This document shows positions 1 through 20,905 of a stretch of 64,000 nucleotides of DNA, one piece after another. The position numbers and the translations under genes were made by a program. The stretch comes from Corella eumyota (lineage: Eukaryota; Chordata; Ascidiacea; Phlebobranchia; Corellidae). How positions within the stretch are numbered: position 1 is the first letter of the stretch; each line of letters opens with the position of its first letter. The notes under the pieces are model-generated. The model was not told the DNA's origin and made no database searches. It worked only from the letters and a program-made list of their open reading frames with translations. The DNA is taken from contig OY720101.1 in the NCBI GenBank assembly GCA_963082875.1, forward strand, positions 6,014,001 to 6,078,000, in the 5' to 3' direction.

Positions 1-1772
1 TACAGTGACGGCCGCAGAAAACAAATTACGTATCACGTGATGCGCGTGATCTGCGTTACGCATGACCAATTTTTTTCAATATGTAATCGAAGAACACGTG
101 ACCCCACGTGATGACGGGTTCATGACGTCATTGTGGTAAATTTTAAATAAAAATTTTTAAAAATTTACAAAATGTTTCGAAAAAAACAAATTCTCGAAAA
201 CATTTTAGTAAAGTTTTCAATTACTCGAGCAACGCCCCTTGTATTTTTGTACTTTAATACTCGCTTGGCGTTAGTTTTATCTGTAGTATTTCACTTATTT
301 TTGGCGAGTAAAGTAAAAATATTCTAATTTTAAATTTTGTCAATTTAAAAAAATGCGCTCAAAATTATTAATTTTTATTAAATAAACAAATAAATGAAAA
401 CATAATGTCTGACTTACCAAATTACGTAACCAATATATTTTGTTATGATGTTCGGCTTTACTAGGCTATTACGTAATTGGACGCGTTTATACAGTTTAGT
501 CATGACATCACATTCAAAATAAGAAGCGAGAGAGCCTTACGCTGTGGGAGAGTGAAAAAGGCAATGAAATCAAATCCTAAAATTAGCTCTCTCGTTTTTT
601 AGGTCGACAAATATTATAAAAGCAAAGTTTGTGACGAAATTTTACTTAAACGCATGCAAAACGTAAGGTGACAAGACCCCTATAGTAGGGGCGGGGATGT
701 TTAAAAAAATTAAATTTAAAAATTAAGGCTTTATAATTAGATATACTATTTTAAATATTTTAAGTTTTGTGAACTATAAAGTGTATATATAAAAGGCAGG
801 CGTAATTAAAAATAATAACTTTTCTTAGTTGATTTTTTATGTAATACTTAAATAAAAATAATCCTGTTAAAAACATTATCAGTTAGTTTATTTTAATTAG
901 GGTTTCAAAATTTAAAAAATAAACCTTAATAATGTAAAAAAAATTTATAATAATATTATTTTCTTCGACCCTCTACAAAAATTGAATAAATAAATATATC
1001 TAAAAATAAAGTTAAAAACATGTGTTTTTGACTTAAACTATAAAAAAGTCTTCAGTTGTTTTGTCTTGATTTTGTTTTTGTCTATACTTCCGCAGGGTTT
1101 CAGCTAATTCGGTCAGAATTTGTCCAAATTAAATTAACTAACCTGACGTCAGACAAAAAACTACTTCCTTGTTTATTACAGGTTATTTTTTGTTCAAATT
1201 TTAAACCTGCGTTTTTATTTTAGCTAACCTAAGCTTTAAATTACATTTAAAGATTGTGGGGCACTCTGGTAAAAACGCTGAATGTAGTTTTTCAAGTGTA
1301 TTCTTTTAAAGTCAGTAAAAAATGATGCAATGTGTCTCAAAAAAGAGATAATGTTTCAAGGACAAATAACTTAAAACTAACTAAAAAAATAAACTTTAAA
1401 AATAAGAATTGTTCTCTTTAAAATTGATATATAACGAACTTTTGACTTCGTTATTGAAAAAAAACAGTATTGTAATTTTAAACAGTTGTAAATTAAATAA
1501 ATTATTTATTTATATTTATTGCACACTTGCTTTTATTGGGCAGCTGAATGTTTATATGCCATCTTGCCGAAAGTGCTCTTGAAACGAATTTATTCAGTGG
1601 GGAATTTGCAAAATTTCAAAATTACCGAGCGAAATGTGTATACAGGCAAATTCCGCTGCCAACCCACCCTATTTTACATACCACACAGAAATTTTCTTGT
1701 GACAAAGACATTTAAATTGAATAAAAAATTACCGCTAAAGAAAAAAAAGATAAGCTGATAGTCATACGTTTA
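1..1772. other. Upstream region of the ATF3-like gene
   Basis: No convincing coding sequence is seen. Three CACGTG E-boxes lie at 34-39, 95-100 and 105-110. Perfect palindromic CRE motifs (TGACGTCA) lie at 123-130 and 1144-1151. The rest is AT-rich with long A and T runs. The open frame at 1519-1758 begins at TTG, is rich in Lys, Phe and Leu, and shows no family signature. Confidence 0.6.
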
Positions 1773-1806
1773 TGAGTCATAATACAAAATGGCGGACGGT
1801 ATAAAT
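1773..1806 (+). promoter_or_regulatory. Core promoter of the ATF3-like gene
   Basis: Within 34 bases there is an AP-1/ATF motif TGAGTCA (1773-1779), a YY1-type AAAATGGCGG (1786-1795) and a TATA box TATAAAT (1800-1806). This order about 130 bases before the ATG at 1935 fits a TATA-driven inducible promoter starting near 1830. The start site is inferred, not seen. Confidence 0.6.
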
Positions 1807-1934
1807 CGCGCTTCTTAAATTTAGTTTTTTATTAACAAAATTGCAATCGACTAAACTAGTTTATTTTTTCAACAGGATTTTGTATAGCTTGTAGATATTA
1901 TTTATTTATTACAAATTGATTCGATATAAACTCC

Positions 1935-4195
1935 ATGAAGCTGCAAATGATGACACATGGCCAGTCTAACGTCGGTAGTTCTCGATTTAGTCCCTACTTC
2001 GTACCTCAGCAGCAGCGACAGTCCGCCATTTGTGCCAACAGTAATTACAAGCAAATGCCGGTAGGCTATAACGGTGCAGTCGACCTTAGGCAACAAAACA
2101 AAGATTTTTACAACTCGCAAATGAGCTCGGGGGAGAGTGGATGTTACTCTAACAGCCAATCAGAAGAGGTTAGTAGTGTGTCGTCAGAAGACATCCTACT
2201 AGCGGAAGAAAGGTTGAGGCCTCTTATTAAAGAAGAGCTAAGATACACTATCAAGAGTAAAAGGCTAGCAAGAGGTCTACCGGAAGACGTTCAAATCGAA
2301 TTCAAGAAACCTATACCAGATGTAAGTTGAGCTCAATATTATATGTATAAAAAATATTAAAAAAAGAAATTCAATATACTTTTTTTTTAAATTGGAAAAT
2401 CATAAATTATTTTTTAAACAAAATTAACTTTGGCATTGGAAATTTTTTAAACATTATTATATAAGTAATGTTGTATTGTAAATTTATTCTTGTTTGTTGT
2501 ATTTAGGACGTTACACCCGCTACATTAATAAAACGTGAAAGAAGGCGAGAAAGAAACAAAGTCGCTGCTGCCAAATGTCGATTTAAGAAGAAAATGATTT
2601 CAGAACAACTACAGGAGGTAAGAAAAAAATTCATTATTACCTCATTATTAAATACAGTAAGGAAATTTTTATTTTGCTGTAAATTTTCCAAAAAGTTTTG
2701 TCACGCTAGTGCAAGAATTAATTCTTGTTTTCGAATCAAATAAAAAAACAAGTTTCGATAGCTATTTAAAACCGGACAACGTGATAAAAGTGTTGTATTG
2801 GCAATTATACGCTTGCCATTGGTTGCGCAACAAATATGTCACGCTTACTAATTAAATTAAAATGCTTAGGCACGTTAAAGTTACAGGTGATGAAGTACAT
2901 TGGCATGCCTAGCGCTTAATATATATGTAAATAGCCTATTGTCCAAGTTAAAAAAGGGGCATGCCTCACTATAAAAGAAAATATTAAGGCCTGCCTGATA
3001 AATAGTGAAATCCGTCCATGGGTTGTTTTATGTAATATTGAAACCCTGTGATGTCATCAAAAAATTCTGTAAATCTTAGCATGTGGTCATAGTGTCGCAA
3101 TCTAATACATCTTATTTTTACACCATTGCTTTATACTAGGTAATTTAAAACGCTGTCTGCCAACATTTCGAACGAAATCACAAAATATTTTTAATTAACA
3201 CGAAATGATGCAATGCTATATTTTTACTATCAGCCCATAAAATTGCGTCATATGGTCAACAGAACTTGTATGCTCTTTTAGTTTGTTTTTGTCGCTACGC
3301 TTTTCTCCCTAGTGCTTACAATAACGGGAAAGGCGCTCAACAATAATTACGTAACCATTTAGCATGACGCATCCTACGTAATGGAAACTGAAATATAATA
3401 TGGCGCGCCAGCACTTTGCGGTAGTATTCCCTATTTAGAACATGGATTAACATCAACAACGCCTAGCCATTGTTGTTCTTAGGTTTGCGGTAGTATTTTA
3501 AGAGAAACTTCTTATCGTTTCCATGTTGGTTATATTCGTTTCGAAGGCTGGGTGGAACAATAAAACGCTTAATAAGAAGGCGTGTTAAATTACGCCACTT
3601 AAATTATATAAAACGCCCAATGATGACATGGCGAAAACATATGTAAAATGACACATGTATGATGTAATTTAGACCATTTTCGTTTTTAATGCGTTGACAG
3701 GTTTATGTCATGCTAATGGCGAAATGTACTATAAATAGGCAGGCAATTACCACCGATTTTGGCCGGATCTGTCAATTACTACAATCAAGATGATATATTT
3801 TTAACCAATTACATAGTAAGAAGCATATAACTTACAGTTTCTTTTTCTCGCAGGAGTCAGAACATCTTGAAAGCATAAACGCCAACCTAAAAAGGGAAAT
3901 CCAAAAGTTGCAAGAGGAAAGACAGAAGCTAATATATATTTTAAACCTTCACCGACCAACCTGTATTGTAAGAAGCCCAGCAGTTGATACGACTTCATCA
4001 TGTAGCCTCGGTGAAAGTTCGTCAACAAGTAGCGATGCTCAGCAATGCGTGTCGGCGAACGACATAATAAACTCTCCTTCGCAGCCCTCGAGCGACACCT
4101 CACGACCACAATTCGAGTGGCAAATGTCAACAGAAAGCGCAAACGTATTTTTGAATAATTTTTTAACAGATAATGCTGAAAATTCTACATCCTAA
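1935..4195 (+). CDS. ATF3: ATF3-like bZIP transcription factor
   Basis: Exons 1935-2321, 2507-2617 and 3854-4195 join in phase to give about 279 residues (vertebrate ATF3 is 181). The basic region, RRRERNKVAAAKCRFKKK, is encoded in exon 2. Exon 3 gives the leucine zipper and the ATF3/JDP2 hallmark LNLHRPTCIV just after it. Fos proteins lack that hallmark, so ATF3/JDP2 is favoured. The N-terminal part is Gln/Ser-rich and longer than in vertebrates; the C-terminal tail is Ser/Thr-rich. It should bind CRE/AP-1 sites as a homodimer or with Jun-type partners in stress responses. AATAAA at 4374-4379 is a likely poly(A) signal. Orthology to ATF3 rather than JDP2 is the main doubt. Confidence 0.9.
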
Positions 4196-4888
4196 AAAAA
4201 TTATTCGTGTTATTTATATATTTGTATGTATGCCTATAATTGCCATGTACTAAGTTTTCGATTAAAAAAATTAACGATCCCTGTAATATGGGTCAAAGAT
4301 GGGATACAAATTTTTATAACCTTTTTATATTTATATTTTTATTTACCCTTCTTGTTGACGTTTATAATGTCTTAATAAAGGCTATGTTTCATCTTGCCCA
4401 AATCTGCTTTGCACTGCAATATTGTTTTTTTTTTACATTTGGTGTGTATTAACAGGGATGCTATACGCTTTTCAGCATGTGTTTTTAACCAATTCTGCTA
4501 ATATGTTGGTTGGTGTTTTTATTATTTAATATTTTTAATACAACCTTTTACTATAACAAACAAAATTTATGTTGTCAAAGTCAAGTGACTGATGTTGGTT
4601 AAAAACAAAAACAAAAAGCTTAGAGAGTCGTGCTAGTATTAAATACACTCGTGGTATTAGCCACGCTTAGGTTTATTTTTCGAAGCAAAGTTATTTCAAT
4701 ATGCCGTGGGCTCTAATCAAAACGTGTCTTTCAGCAAGAGCAAAATAGGGCAGCCTAACATTTTATTGGCGTTTTAAAGGCTACGGTTTAACAAAATAGC
4801 AAAACCTAAGTTTGCAATATTCCTCAGGCGGAAGCAGTTAGGCGCCTATTTAGAAGTCGTACAGAGCACAGGAATTTTTGTACATCCT
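4196..4888. other. 3' UTR and intergenic region
   Basis: This stretch holds the ATF3-like 3' UTR with a poly(A) signal at 4374-4379, then AT-rich sequence before the first possible phosphorylase exon. No further gene is seen. Confidence 0.5.
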
Positions 4889-12790
<7,902 letters not shown>

Positions 12791-13825
12791 ATTAAAAGTT
12801 ATTTGGAAACCCTTTTTTTGCATTTTAGCGGCCGTACTGTAATGCATTTAGATCTACATAGATTTCTTTATTAAAAAATTTAATTATTTTCTCTTGAGTT
12901 AAGGTTTTGCAGTATGTTCTATATACTAGCTGGTGAAATGCACAATTTGTACAACTTGTTTCCAAAAGTTCCATCTCTATTTGCCTATAAACCCCTATAT
13001 TACTATATTATCCAAAAGTGTTATATCAGATATTACTACACCACTGCGCCAAATTTGAACAACAGCGTCTATTGCATTATAGCAATCCATGTTATTATAT
13101 TCTCACTATATTATATCCAATGTATACAGAGTTGAACTAGCACAAAAGAAAGTACACCTGACTTGTGTGATGTTGGTACATTTATTTTGTTTGTTATGTA
13201 TGCCTTTTGTTTTCACACAAAATATAAAAGTTCAAAATTAATCTTTTCTCAGTAAATTTTGCAGGCTGTTAGATTGATTATAGGTAATGTAATTGCATTT
13301 TGGTTCGATATAATAATTCATAAATTTAACTAAGTCCTATATTTTTAAACAAAATATACCCAAGTATAAACTTTAAATTTTTGCTGTAAGGTTAAATTTT
13401 TTGCTAGGCAAAAAAAAATTGTGCTAGATTTGAATGATGATTATCTGTAAGAGTAGGCTTATTATGCTACTCAAATTTTAGTCAAATAACTTATGTTTTA
13501 GGCTACAGCTAATAAAATAATAACATGATGACTGTACATGGAGATAGTACTTTATCAAACCTACATTTCACCTATTATTTACATTTATCTGCCTTGCCGA
13601 CTACAAATAACAAATTAACACAACCATACAGGTTTTAATTTGCTTTAGATGTTTTAGGCATTTTTTTTGTTTAAACAAAATAAACGCCAGGACATAATTT
13701 TATTAAAATAGGGGGCAAGAAACTTTCCTTCAAATGATTTTTAATTTTTACAAATGAACTTAGGTGAAAAATTAGAAGTATTGGAACCTAAATTTGTTGA
13801 AAAAAATAATAAACCTGTAAAAAAT
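12791..13825. other. Convergent 3' UTR region between PYG and PARN
   Basis: The two genes end toward each other here. The sequence is AT-rich with no supported gene. The open frame at 12914-13135 has unbiased, AT-driven composition and no signature. Confidence 0.5.
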
Positions 13826-16800
13826 TTACTCCCAATCCTCTGGAACCTCGAAACCTTTTGAATTTTCAACCGACGACATTTTTGATTTCACAGTATCAAG
13901 AATTTTCTGGGGAATTACTGGAGGTAGGTCTTCTGTCGACTTGATTCGTGTTGCTGGCAATCCTAAATCAATAGCAGAAGGATCTTTGCCATCCAAATTT
14001 AATTTCTCATCATTTTTTTCTGGCATTTTCTCTTCGTTCATATTCACATCCATTTGTCCATTGCTGCCATGTTTAATTTCATCATCGTTTTTGTTTTTGC
14101 TGCCATTTTCATCTTGTAGCTTCATGTTAACATCCATTTTTACGGCCGTGCCATTTTTTCCATCATTTTTACTCTCACCACCATTTTCCTCTTGCGACTT
14201 TTGCTTTTTTTCTTTTGGTTCATAGGAACTCCTTTTTTGCAAGGCACCTGATTTTACCAAGTCTACACCTGTAGGCCTTTTTCTATGAGAACTAGTTGGG
14301 GTGTTACTACTGCTACTAATTGAAGTAGCTTGCATAGAACTAGTAAAGGAAATAGAAGGTGATGCCTCTTGCAGTGGTTTTGGGATCGCCAAACTTTCTG
14401 AGTTAGGGGTCAAATTATTTGGGTGGTTATTGACCCACTTTTTGTTGTGGATAGGTTTGTGAAAAATGTTCTGGTTTTCCAATTCTTCGTGGTATTCACT
14501 GTAAGTGTGGATTTTGATAAAACATGATTCTAAGAGACTTGGACTGATCAGTTTTCGAATTTGCTTGGCCTAAAGTTAAAAAATAATTTCAAAATTTATT
14601 CATCAACCAAATAAAAATTGAAATATTATTTTACATTAAATAAACAAAATTTTTTTTAATTGAACCTGTGACTTATTGTAGAGTCCAATAAAACATTGTG
14701 TTTCGTTAATCCATGAAATGTTGATTTGACCGAGGGGTAGAAATAATTGTCTTAAGTCGTTAGCCCGCCATGACGCAGGAAATTCAACGTGAAAGACATG
14801 ATCACGACTCGGAGTTAAATCTGGACCAACCAGATTTAAATATGGAATATCATGCATTCGCATTAAAAATATCTTTAAAAAAAGAAATTTTTACAAATCT
14901 ATTTTTTTTTAAAGTATATTAGATTGCCAAAGAAATGTTTTAAATTTTTAAACATGTTCTACTTACTTTATTTAAATAAGGTGAAGTTAGTTTAAACAAT
15001 GAAGAAGTAGTCGTAACATCAATTGACTTTTGAAATGATGATAAATATCTGACCAAAGAAAGGAAACAACTTCCTAACAACAAAATTTTGTTTTTCAAGG
15101 TCAGTTTACAAAGATAGACCACATTGAAAGTAATTTAATATGGCATATTAACTTGGCCCCAAAAATAAGCTAACCTGTAACAAATGCATCATATGCTGCC
15201 TCATGTAAATTATCGTCCATTTTTTCTTTATCGTGATCACTATACTTGCCAGGTATTTCGATGTTAACTTTGAAAAATGGAGCCTCTTTTAAACGCGAGT
15301 GCATTTCTCCAAGAGCAGTGGTTTGCAGCATTTCCTTAAGGTTAAATATTGGAATAGGGAAATCCTTCTACTGTCATAATTGTATTACACATACAAGCTT
15401 ATTTAAATTTAAAATTTTATTTGACATTTAATTAAAAAAAAAAAATTCATAATTTTATAAAAATATCTTACCCTAAATGGAAGCATGCTCCCCACCAACT
15501 TTGTGTCAACGAGCTTAGGAAAAACGCAAGTGACAAGTGACTTAAAATCATCAAGTGAAAGAGGAAGGGGGCAAACAAATTGTCGGATTGTATACATAAC
15601 ATCCAACAGCATATTATGTCCGATAATCAGCTTCTGACTCTGGCTCAATTTCTTAATGATTCTAAGAAGGTAGAAAAGAGCTTTAATGCAACTTTAAACT
15701 AATTCTGAAAAAAAATTAAAACTTAATTAAAAATATATACTTTGCAAATCCAATCGCATCATCCAAGCTCAATTCTTCTTCTTGCTCTGCCTTTTTCTGG
15801 CGCTCTTTTTTAACTGCTTCTCCAGCTCCTCTGACAACCACCATCCTTCTCATGTGTGTCTTCTCGTCTGTTCGTGATTCAACCAAGATTTTATCTGGAA
15901 ACGCAGCCGGCAAGGCTTCAAAGAGAATTTTTCTGCAAAAATTTTTTTGTTTTATTTTTATACTTTTGTACTTTAACAGCATACTTTAGGTTTTAAAACT
16001 TAATTTAAAAGTATTTTACCTCAGATAGCTGTTGCACAAACTTAAAACTAGTTCATCTCCTTGATCTTCATCATCCAAAAACTTCTGGACCTGTTTAATG
16101 GTATTGTCCATGAACTCCTTCGTCTTGTTGTCAGTTATAGGAGTTGGACTGTTACGAACAAATGAACTAGGACTCTGAGCATTCAGACTTGCATTTAAAC
16201 CTAATAGGTAAAAAATAATAGTAAAAATTAAGCTATTTACGAAAATAAAATTTATGTTACTTCATAAACATAAATTAAATAGGCTATTAAATCCTTCTAT
16301 AAAACTTTATATCAATTTTTGTCATTTTATTAGGCTAGTTTATAGGAAATATTTATATTACTTTTGCCAGGTGATTTATAAGTTGAATCTCTGTAAGCTT
16401 TCTTTTCCTCAAGTGAGGTTCTTACACTTGTTTCTTCATTTGGTCTCAGGAACGGAATTCCTTGTTTTAAAGCTTTGTTGAAATCAAAACCTTGCTGGGT
16501 TAAAAAATCAAGACTGGAGCTCTGACATGAAAAAATTCTAAAAACAACAAGATTTAAATTTTATTAACTTCCTTACAAATTAAATCATTTTTTTTACCTG
16601 TCTGGTACTCCAGGAAAAGATGAGCGAAAAGGGAAAATGTAGAAATTAAATGCCTTGGTTTTGTATTCCTTTTCTTCTGCATTCCACACAAATGCACACA
16701 TTCCTTTAAAAAGTAACATTTATATTATACAAACATAGAATTAAAACTGCAAAATTAAACTTTCTATGCCAAAGATTTGTGTATAGTATAATAAAGTATA

Positions 16801-17023
16801 TCATTTAATGTAAATATTTCTTACCAAATTGCAACATTATAAAATGCTCTGTGTTGTACTGTTGTTTAAAGTATCTTTCCTCTGGTGAGTCGTACACTGT
16901 CAAGTTGTAACTTCCGTTCGAAAGTCCAGTAAATTCCCCATCAATTGAGATGAAATTGGCCTCCTCGATTGCCTGATAAACCAGAGGGACAGTTTCTCTG
17001 AAATTCTCCCGTGTGACATCCAT
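13826..17023 (-). CDS. PARN: Poly(A)-specific ribonuclease PARN
   Basis: Ten exons on the minus strand: 16825-17023, 16598-16703, 16362-16537, 16020-16200, 15741-15932, 15472-15661, 15175-15334, 14967-15073, 14666-14872, 13826-14569, giving about 753 residues (human 639). PARN is a DEDD-type 3' exonuclease that shortens poly(A) tails and trims several non-coding RNAs. The first Asp/Glu pair is in SIDGEFTGL, the third acidic residue is in IGHNMLLDVM, and the last lies in HEAAYDAFVTG. The RNA-recognition segment (YLNLVGPDL to ISWIN) is clear, and the extreme C-terminus FEVPEDWE matches the vertebrate FEVPDTW. The long last exon codes for an acidic/basic low-complexity tail, longer than in vertebrates, with a duplicated MDVNM motif. 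It is divergently arranged with DTL. Confidence 0.95.
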
Positions 17024-17634
17024 CTTTAAGAACTGATGCTACTTAAATACCTTCAAAACTTAGTTTCAGTTTAGAATTTTTTGTTCTGTTGTTTTTTGGC
17101 CTAACCTGTTAATGTTTAATAAGATCAGCCTCAAATTTTAACATTTTATGAGGCGCACTTACTACAAAACAATCACGATTCCAACTTAATCTAAGAGCAA
17201 AAATTGAATAACTTTTTAAGAAACATATTCTATATGTTATCAAAATTATAAACATTTGAGTTATTTAAATTTTATGACATATATATTAATAATGCCCAAC
17301 TTAGCCATAATTCTGATAAAACTAAAAAACACGTTTTTGTACTCGAAATAAATGACAACACTGCGTTATATTGTAAACATGCTTTCGCGGGAAACACAAA
17401 CATTTGCCGCGACAAAATAAAGTTTGGCAAGCGAGCTAATGACTTTTTCGTTGCACAAGTTGAAATAAAAATAACTTAACGTAACAGAAACTCTTGGTTA
17501 TTGAATTTTATGATATTGATTTGATTAGTGAATAATATAGTGTAGATTTAGACTGCAAGGACGGAACTTTTGTTTGGTTTGTGTCTTATCTGTCGATTTG
17601 CTGCATTAACAGACTAACTAACCAGCCATTTGCA
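17024..17634. promoter_or_regulatory. Bidirectional PARN/DTL promoter region with an E2F site
   Basis: This 611-base gap separates the two start codons of divergent genes. A perfect palindromic E2F-type motif, TTTCGCGGGAAA, lies at 17383-17394, about 240 bases before the DTL ATG. The rest is AT-rich. Sharing of promoter elements is inferred from position. Confidence 0.6.
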
Positions 17635-20600
17635 ATGATTTCAACAATTAAAAGAAGGGACATTTTCGGGAAACGAATCGGTTTGTGTACTTAATTTGTA
17701 TTTAAAAGTAATACACTGTATAAGTGTCAAAAAATTAATAAATCTTTTGATGCAATTTAGATGCAAGACAGCAAATATTAGCAAAGGAAAATATGGTTCA
17801 GTATTTTAGTAGTCCAATTCAACAGAAAATGCTGCTAAAAGACCAAGCTGGTGTAAGTTAACTTCTAATTATTTAAAACTTTATAGTCTGCTGGTATTCT
17901 GTTGCGAACAATAAAATTTAGTACTTGTATTCTGCCTAATTTATTTGTAATCTAAACTCATTATTTGTTTAGAATGATGTTATTCCACCATATGCTTGTG
18001 AATTTTGCACCGGTGAGTATTAAAACCTAAAAACGTTTTTGTATAAAATATGAAAAACATTATTTATGTTTTTAATTTTGTTTGAATACAGTTCCAGAAA
18101 ATGAGAACCTTTGTGCGATAACAGATGAAGAAGGATATGTTTCAATAATTGACACAAATTGTAACTTCCAAAAATCCAACGCCGGCATTGGCTCTTCAAT
18201 AAAAGTTAAACAAAGATGGTTAAGTCATAATAACGCTGTTTTTGATATCGCTTGGGTTCACAACAGTAATCTAATTGCCACGGCCTCAGGAGATACAACT
18301 GCTGCTCTGTGGGATGCCACAGCTCCTGAAAAGCGTATCGGTTTGTTTTGTGGTCATAGTTGCAGCTTGAAATCGATCAATGTTTCTAAACAAAACCCAT
18401 GTAAGTAATCATTGTATATTACGTTAATTCCTTATGACTTTCTTAGTATGCTATTGTTAAACGCTTTTTATAATTCTTTGGTATTAAAAATAAAAAAAAC
18501 TAAAGTGTAATCTTCTTAATCTAACTTCTTGATTTTTCAAAATTTTGTATATATATATATGTATTTTATCTTTTGCTTTTAATATAATTAAATTTGTTAG
18601 TTAATCTGGTGGTACTCTCTTTAAATGAAAAGAATTGTCATCAGACAAAAAAACTTTTATTGTTTAATAAAAAAATAAATAAAAAAAAGGCTAGTTTAAT
18701 TAAATTTTTCCATTTTTGATAAACTTTTCAGTTTTACTTGCTACTGGTTCAAGAGATGGAAATGTTTTGGTGTGGGATCGAAGATGTAACAGCTCGGATG
18801 GAATACATAATCCAGTCATCCGAATCCAGGATGCTCATGCCATCAGGGATGCCCTCACTCCTCAAAGGAAGAAAAGAAGAAGAGCAACAGAATTTAACAA
18901 CCAACTGTTAGTGGTATGTCAAATGATTAACAAAATTTTAATTAAGAAAATATTGTTGCTGTTTTATGTTACTAATATCTGGTTTTATACTAAATATAAA
19001 GTTTTATTTTTCAGGATTCGAGACAAACGGTTACTTCAGTGATATTCCAAGACTCCTCTACTTTATTAAGTGCAGGTGCTATGGATGGTACTTTAAAGTT
19101 ATGGGACCTAAGAAAAACTGTCCAAATGAAACCAGGTAAAGACCCCTTATTTTACAATTAAATAATTAACAAGATCTAACCATTTAACATGAACTTTGTT
19201 ATGTTTTTTACTAGGTTCAAAAGTAAAAAATGGTAGTAGTCTGTGTTCCACAGCAAAAGAAAATATTTTATATCCTGGTTCAAGTAACAGAAGAAGAGGT
19301 TATACCTGTTTGACTCTTGATTCAACGCAAACTAGATTGTTTGCATCATGTACAGATAACAGGATATATGAATACGATCTTTCTTATGCAAGTAATGAAA
19401 ATAGGCAGCCAACTTGCAGGTAAAAAAAGGACTAAGTTTCTAGTTTTCGTATTGGCAATGTTTAGCTTTATTTTAGATACTCTTTTTTATTATATTATAT
19501 AAAATTTAAAATTATTAATAAATTTCCGACAACTTGCCTAGGCTATTTATTTCCGTTAGTAAGTTGTAGATACATATCTTGACATAGGCAAAACTTGGTT
19601 TTTGTCCTTACATAATAAAATTTTACTTTTGTTTAGATATTCTGGTCACTACAGTTCTTCATTTTATGTACGTGTAAAGTTGAGCCCAGATAATTTGTTT
19701 TTATTGAGTGGATGTGATGATGAAGTTGCTTATATATGGAAGGTAACTAAAAGTTTTAAAATAACATTTTCAAGAAAGTAATAAGGTGTGGATAATTAAT
19801 AAACGTTGCTAATTTTAGGAAAAGTTGTTATTTGCTTTACTTAATCCTATGCGACCCTAATCTTTAAATTCTGCTGTTAAGTTTAATTAAGTCACTCTTT
19901 TAATTAACATAATTGTGATTTTACTTTTATCAATTTCCCCTAAACATGACTATAGCTTGTATATGTGTTTTTATTATAGACAAACCAATCCAAAACAAAT
20001 GAGGACATACCACCTTCATATTGCCTTAAAAGTGCTGGAATGGAGCAAGTAACTTCAGTGGCATGGTGTCCCAGTGATTGGACAACCATTGTAACTTGCT
20101 CTGATGACTGTGCAGTAAGAGTTTGGAATATTCCAAAGTCTTATGCAAATTCAAAAATTCAAGATGGTTTTTGTGAAAAAGTGAAGCGTCCTGAAAACGA
20201 AAAATTGCCAGTTATTGAAGGTATAACATCATGTTTATCAGTTATTAAATGAAAATATTTTGTATATTAAAAATTAATTAAATATATCAAAAAAAATAAA
20301 TTTAAAAATTCGATCCTTGATTTACAGATACTGGAAATCAAATTTCTCCCACTTCTTTAAAACCGAAAACAATTCCCATTTCTTCAACAAGTAGTCCATT
20401 GCCATTGGTTAAACCATTTTCACCAGCGACCAATGACACGATGGTGCTTAAATGCTCACCCTTATCCGCTAAACCACTATCCACTACCAAAAAAAATCAA
20501 AATTCTTCACTTAAAAAATGGCTTGTTGCCACGAACAAACCTTCACAACGATCAAATAAAGCTAAAGCTGCTAAATCCTTAATCATGACAAAAACTATGG

Positions 20601-20905
20601 ACTCTGAAAAAGAAAATGTACCTAAAAAAGTTGCAAATGAATATTGTCAAGATCAAAAACAATCTACAGAAAACTTGAAGAATGTATCTCCAGAGAAGTC
20701 GACCCCAAAGGCTGGTTTACAAAGCAACTGGTTGGAAAATTTGTCAGCCAGGCAAAAAGTTCTAAAAAACTCTACAAACTCACCTACAAGTAAAAATAAT
20801 CCTGCCAAGAAACAGAAACTGAGTCCTCCTTCCAGTCCTTTGGGTATTTGCAAGACACCGAACTCGATAAAAAAATATTTTGCAAAGAAAATAGATTTGG
20901 AATAA
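17635..20905 (+). CDS. DTL: DTL/CDT2, substrate receptor of the CRL4 ubiquitin ligase
   Basis: Ten exons: 17635-17680, 17761-17852, 17973-18012, 18092-18400, 18732-18913, 19015-19135, 19215-19419, 19637-19742, 19980-20220, 20328-20905; about 639 residues (human 730). It is a WD40 protein that brings PCNA-bound substrates such as CDT1 to CUL4-DDB1 in S phase. The repeats run from about residue 60 to 400 (for example AVFDIAWV, TASGDTTAALWD, TGSRDGNVLVWD). The two WDxR motifs used for DDB1 contact are present as WDRR and WDLR. The tail is Ser/Lys-rich and ends in TPNSIKKYFAKK, in the place of the PIP-like box at the vertebrate C-terminus. The region between the WD40 domain and the tail is shorter than in human. 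Confidence 0.93.

Noticed and set aside
1519-1758. Possible small gene upstream of ATF3
   Set aside because: It starts at TTG, has AT-driven Lys/Leu/Phe composition and no signature, and overlaps the probable promoter.
12914-13135. Frame after glycogen phosphorylase
   Set aside because: It is Tyr/Ile/Asn-rich low-complexity translation of 3' UTR sequence.
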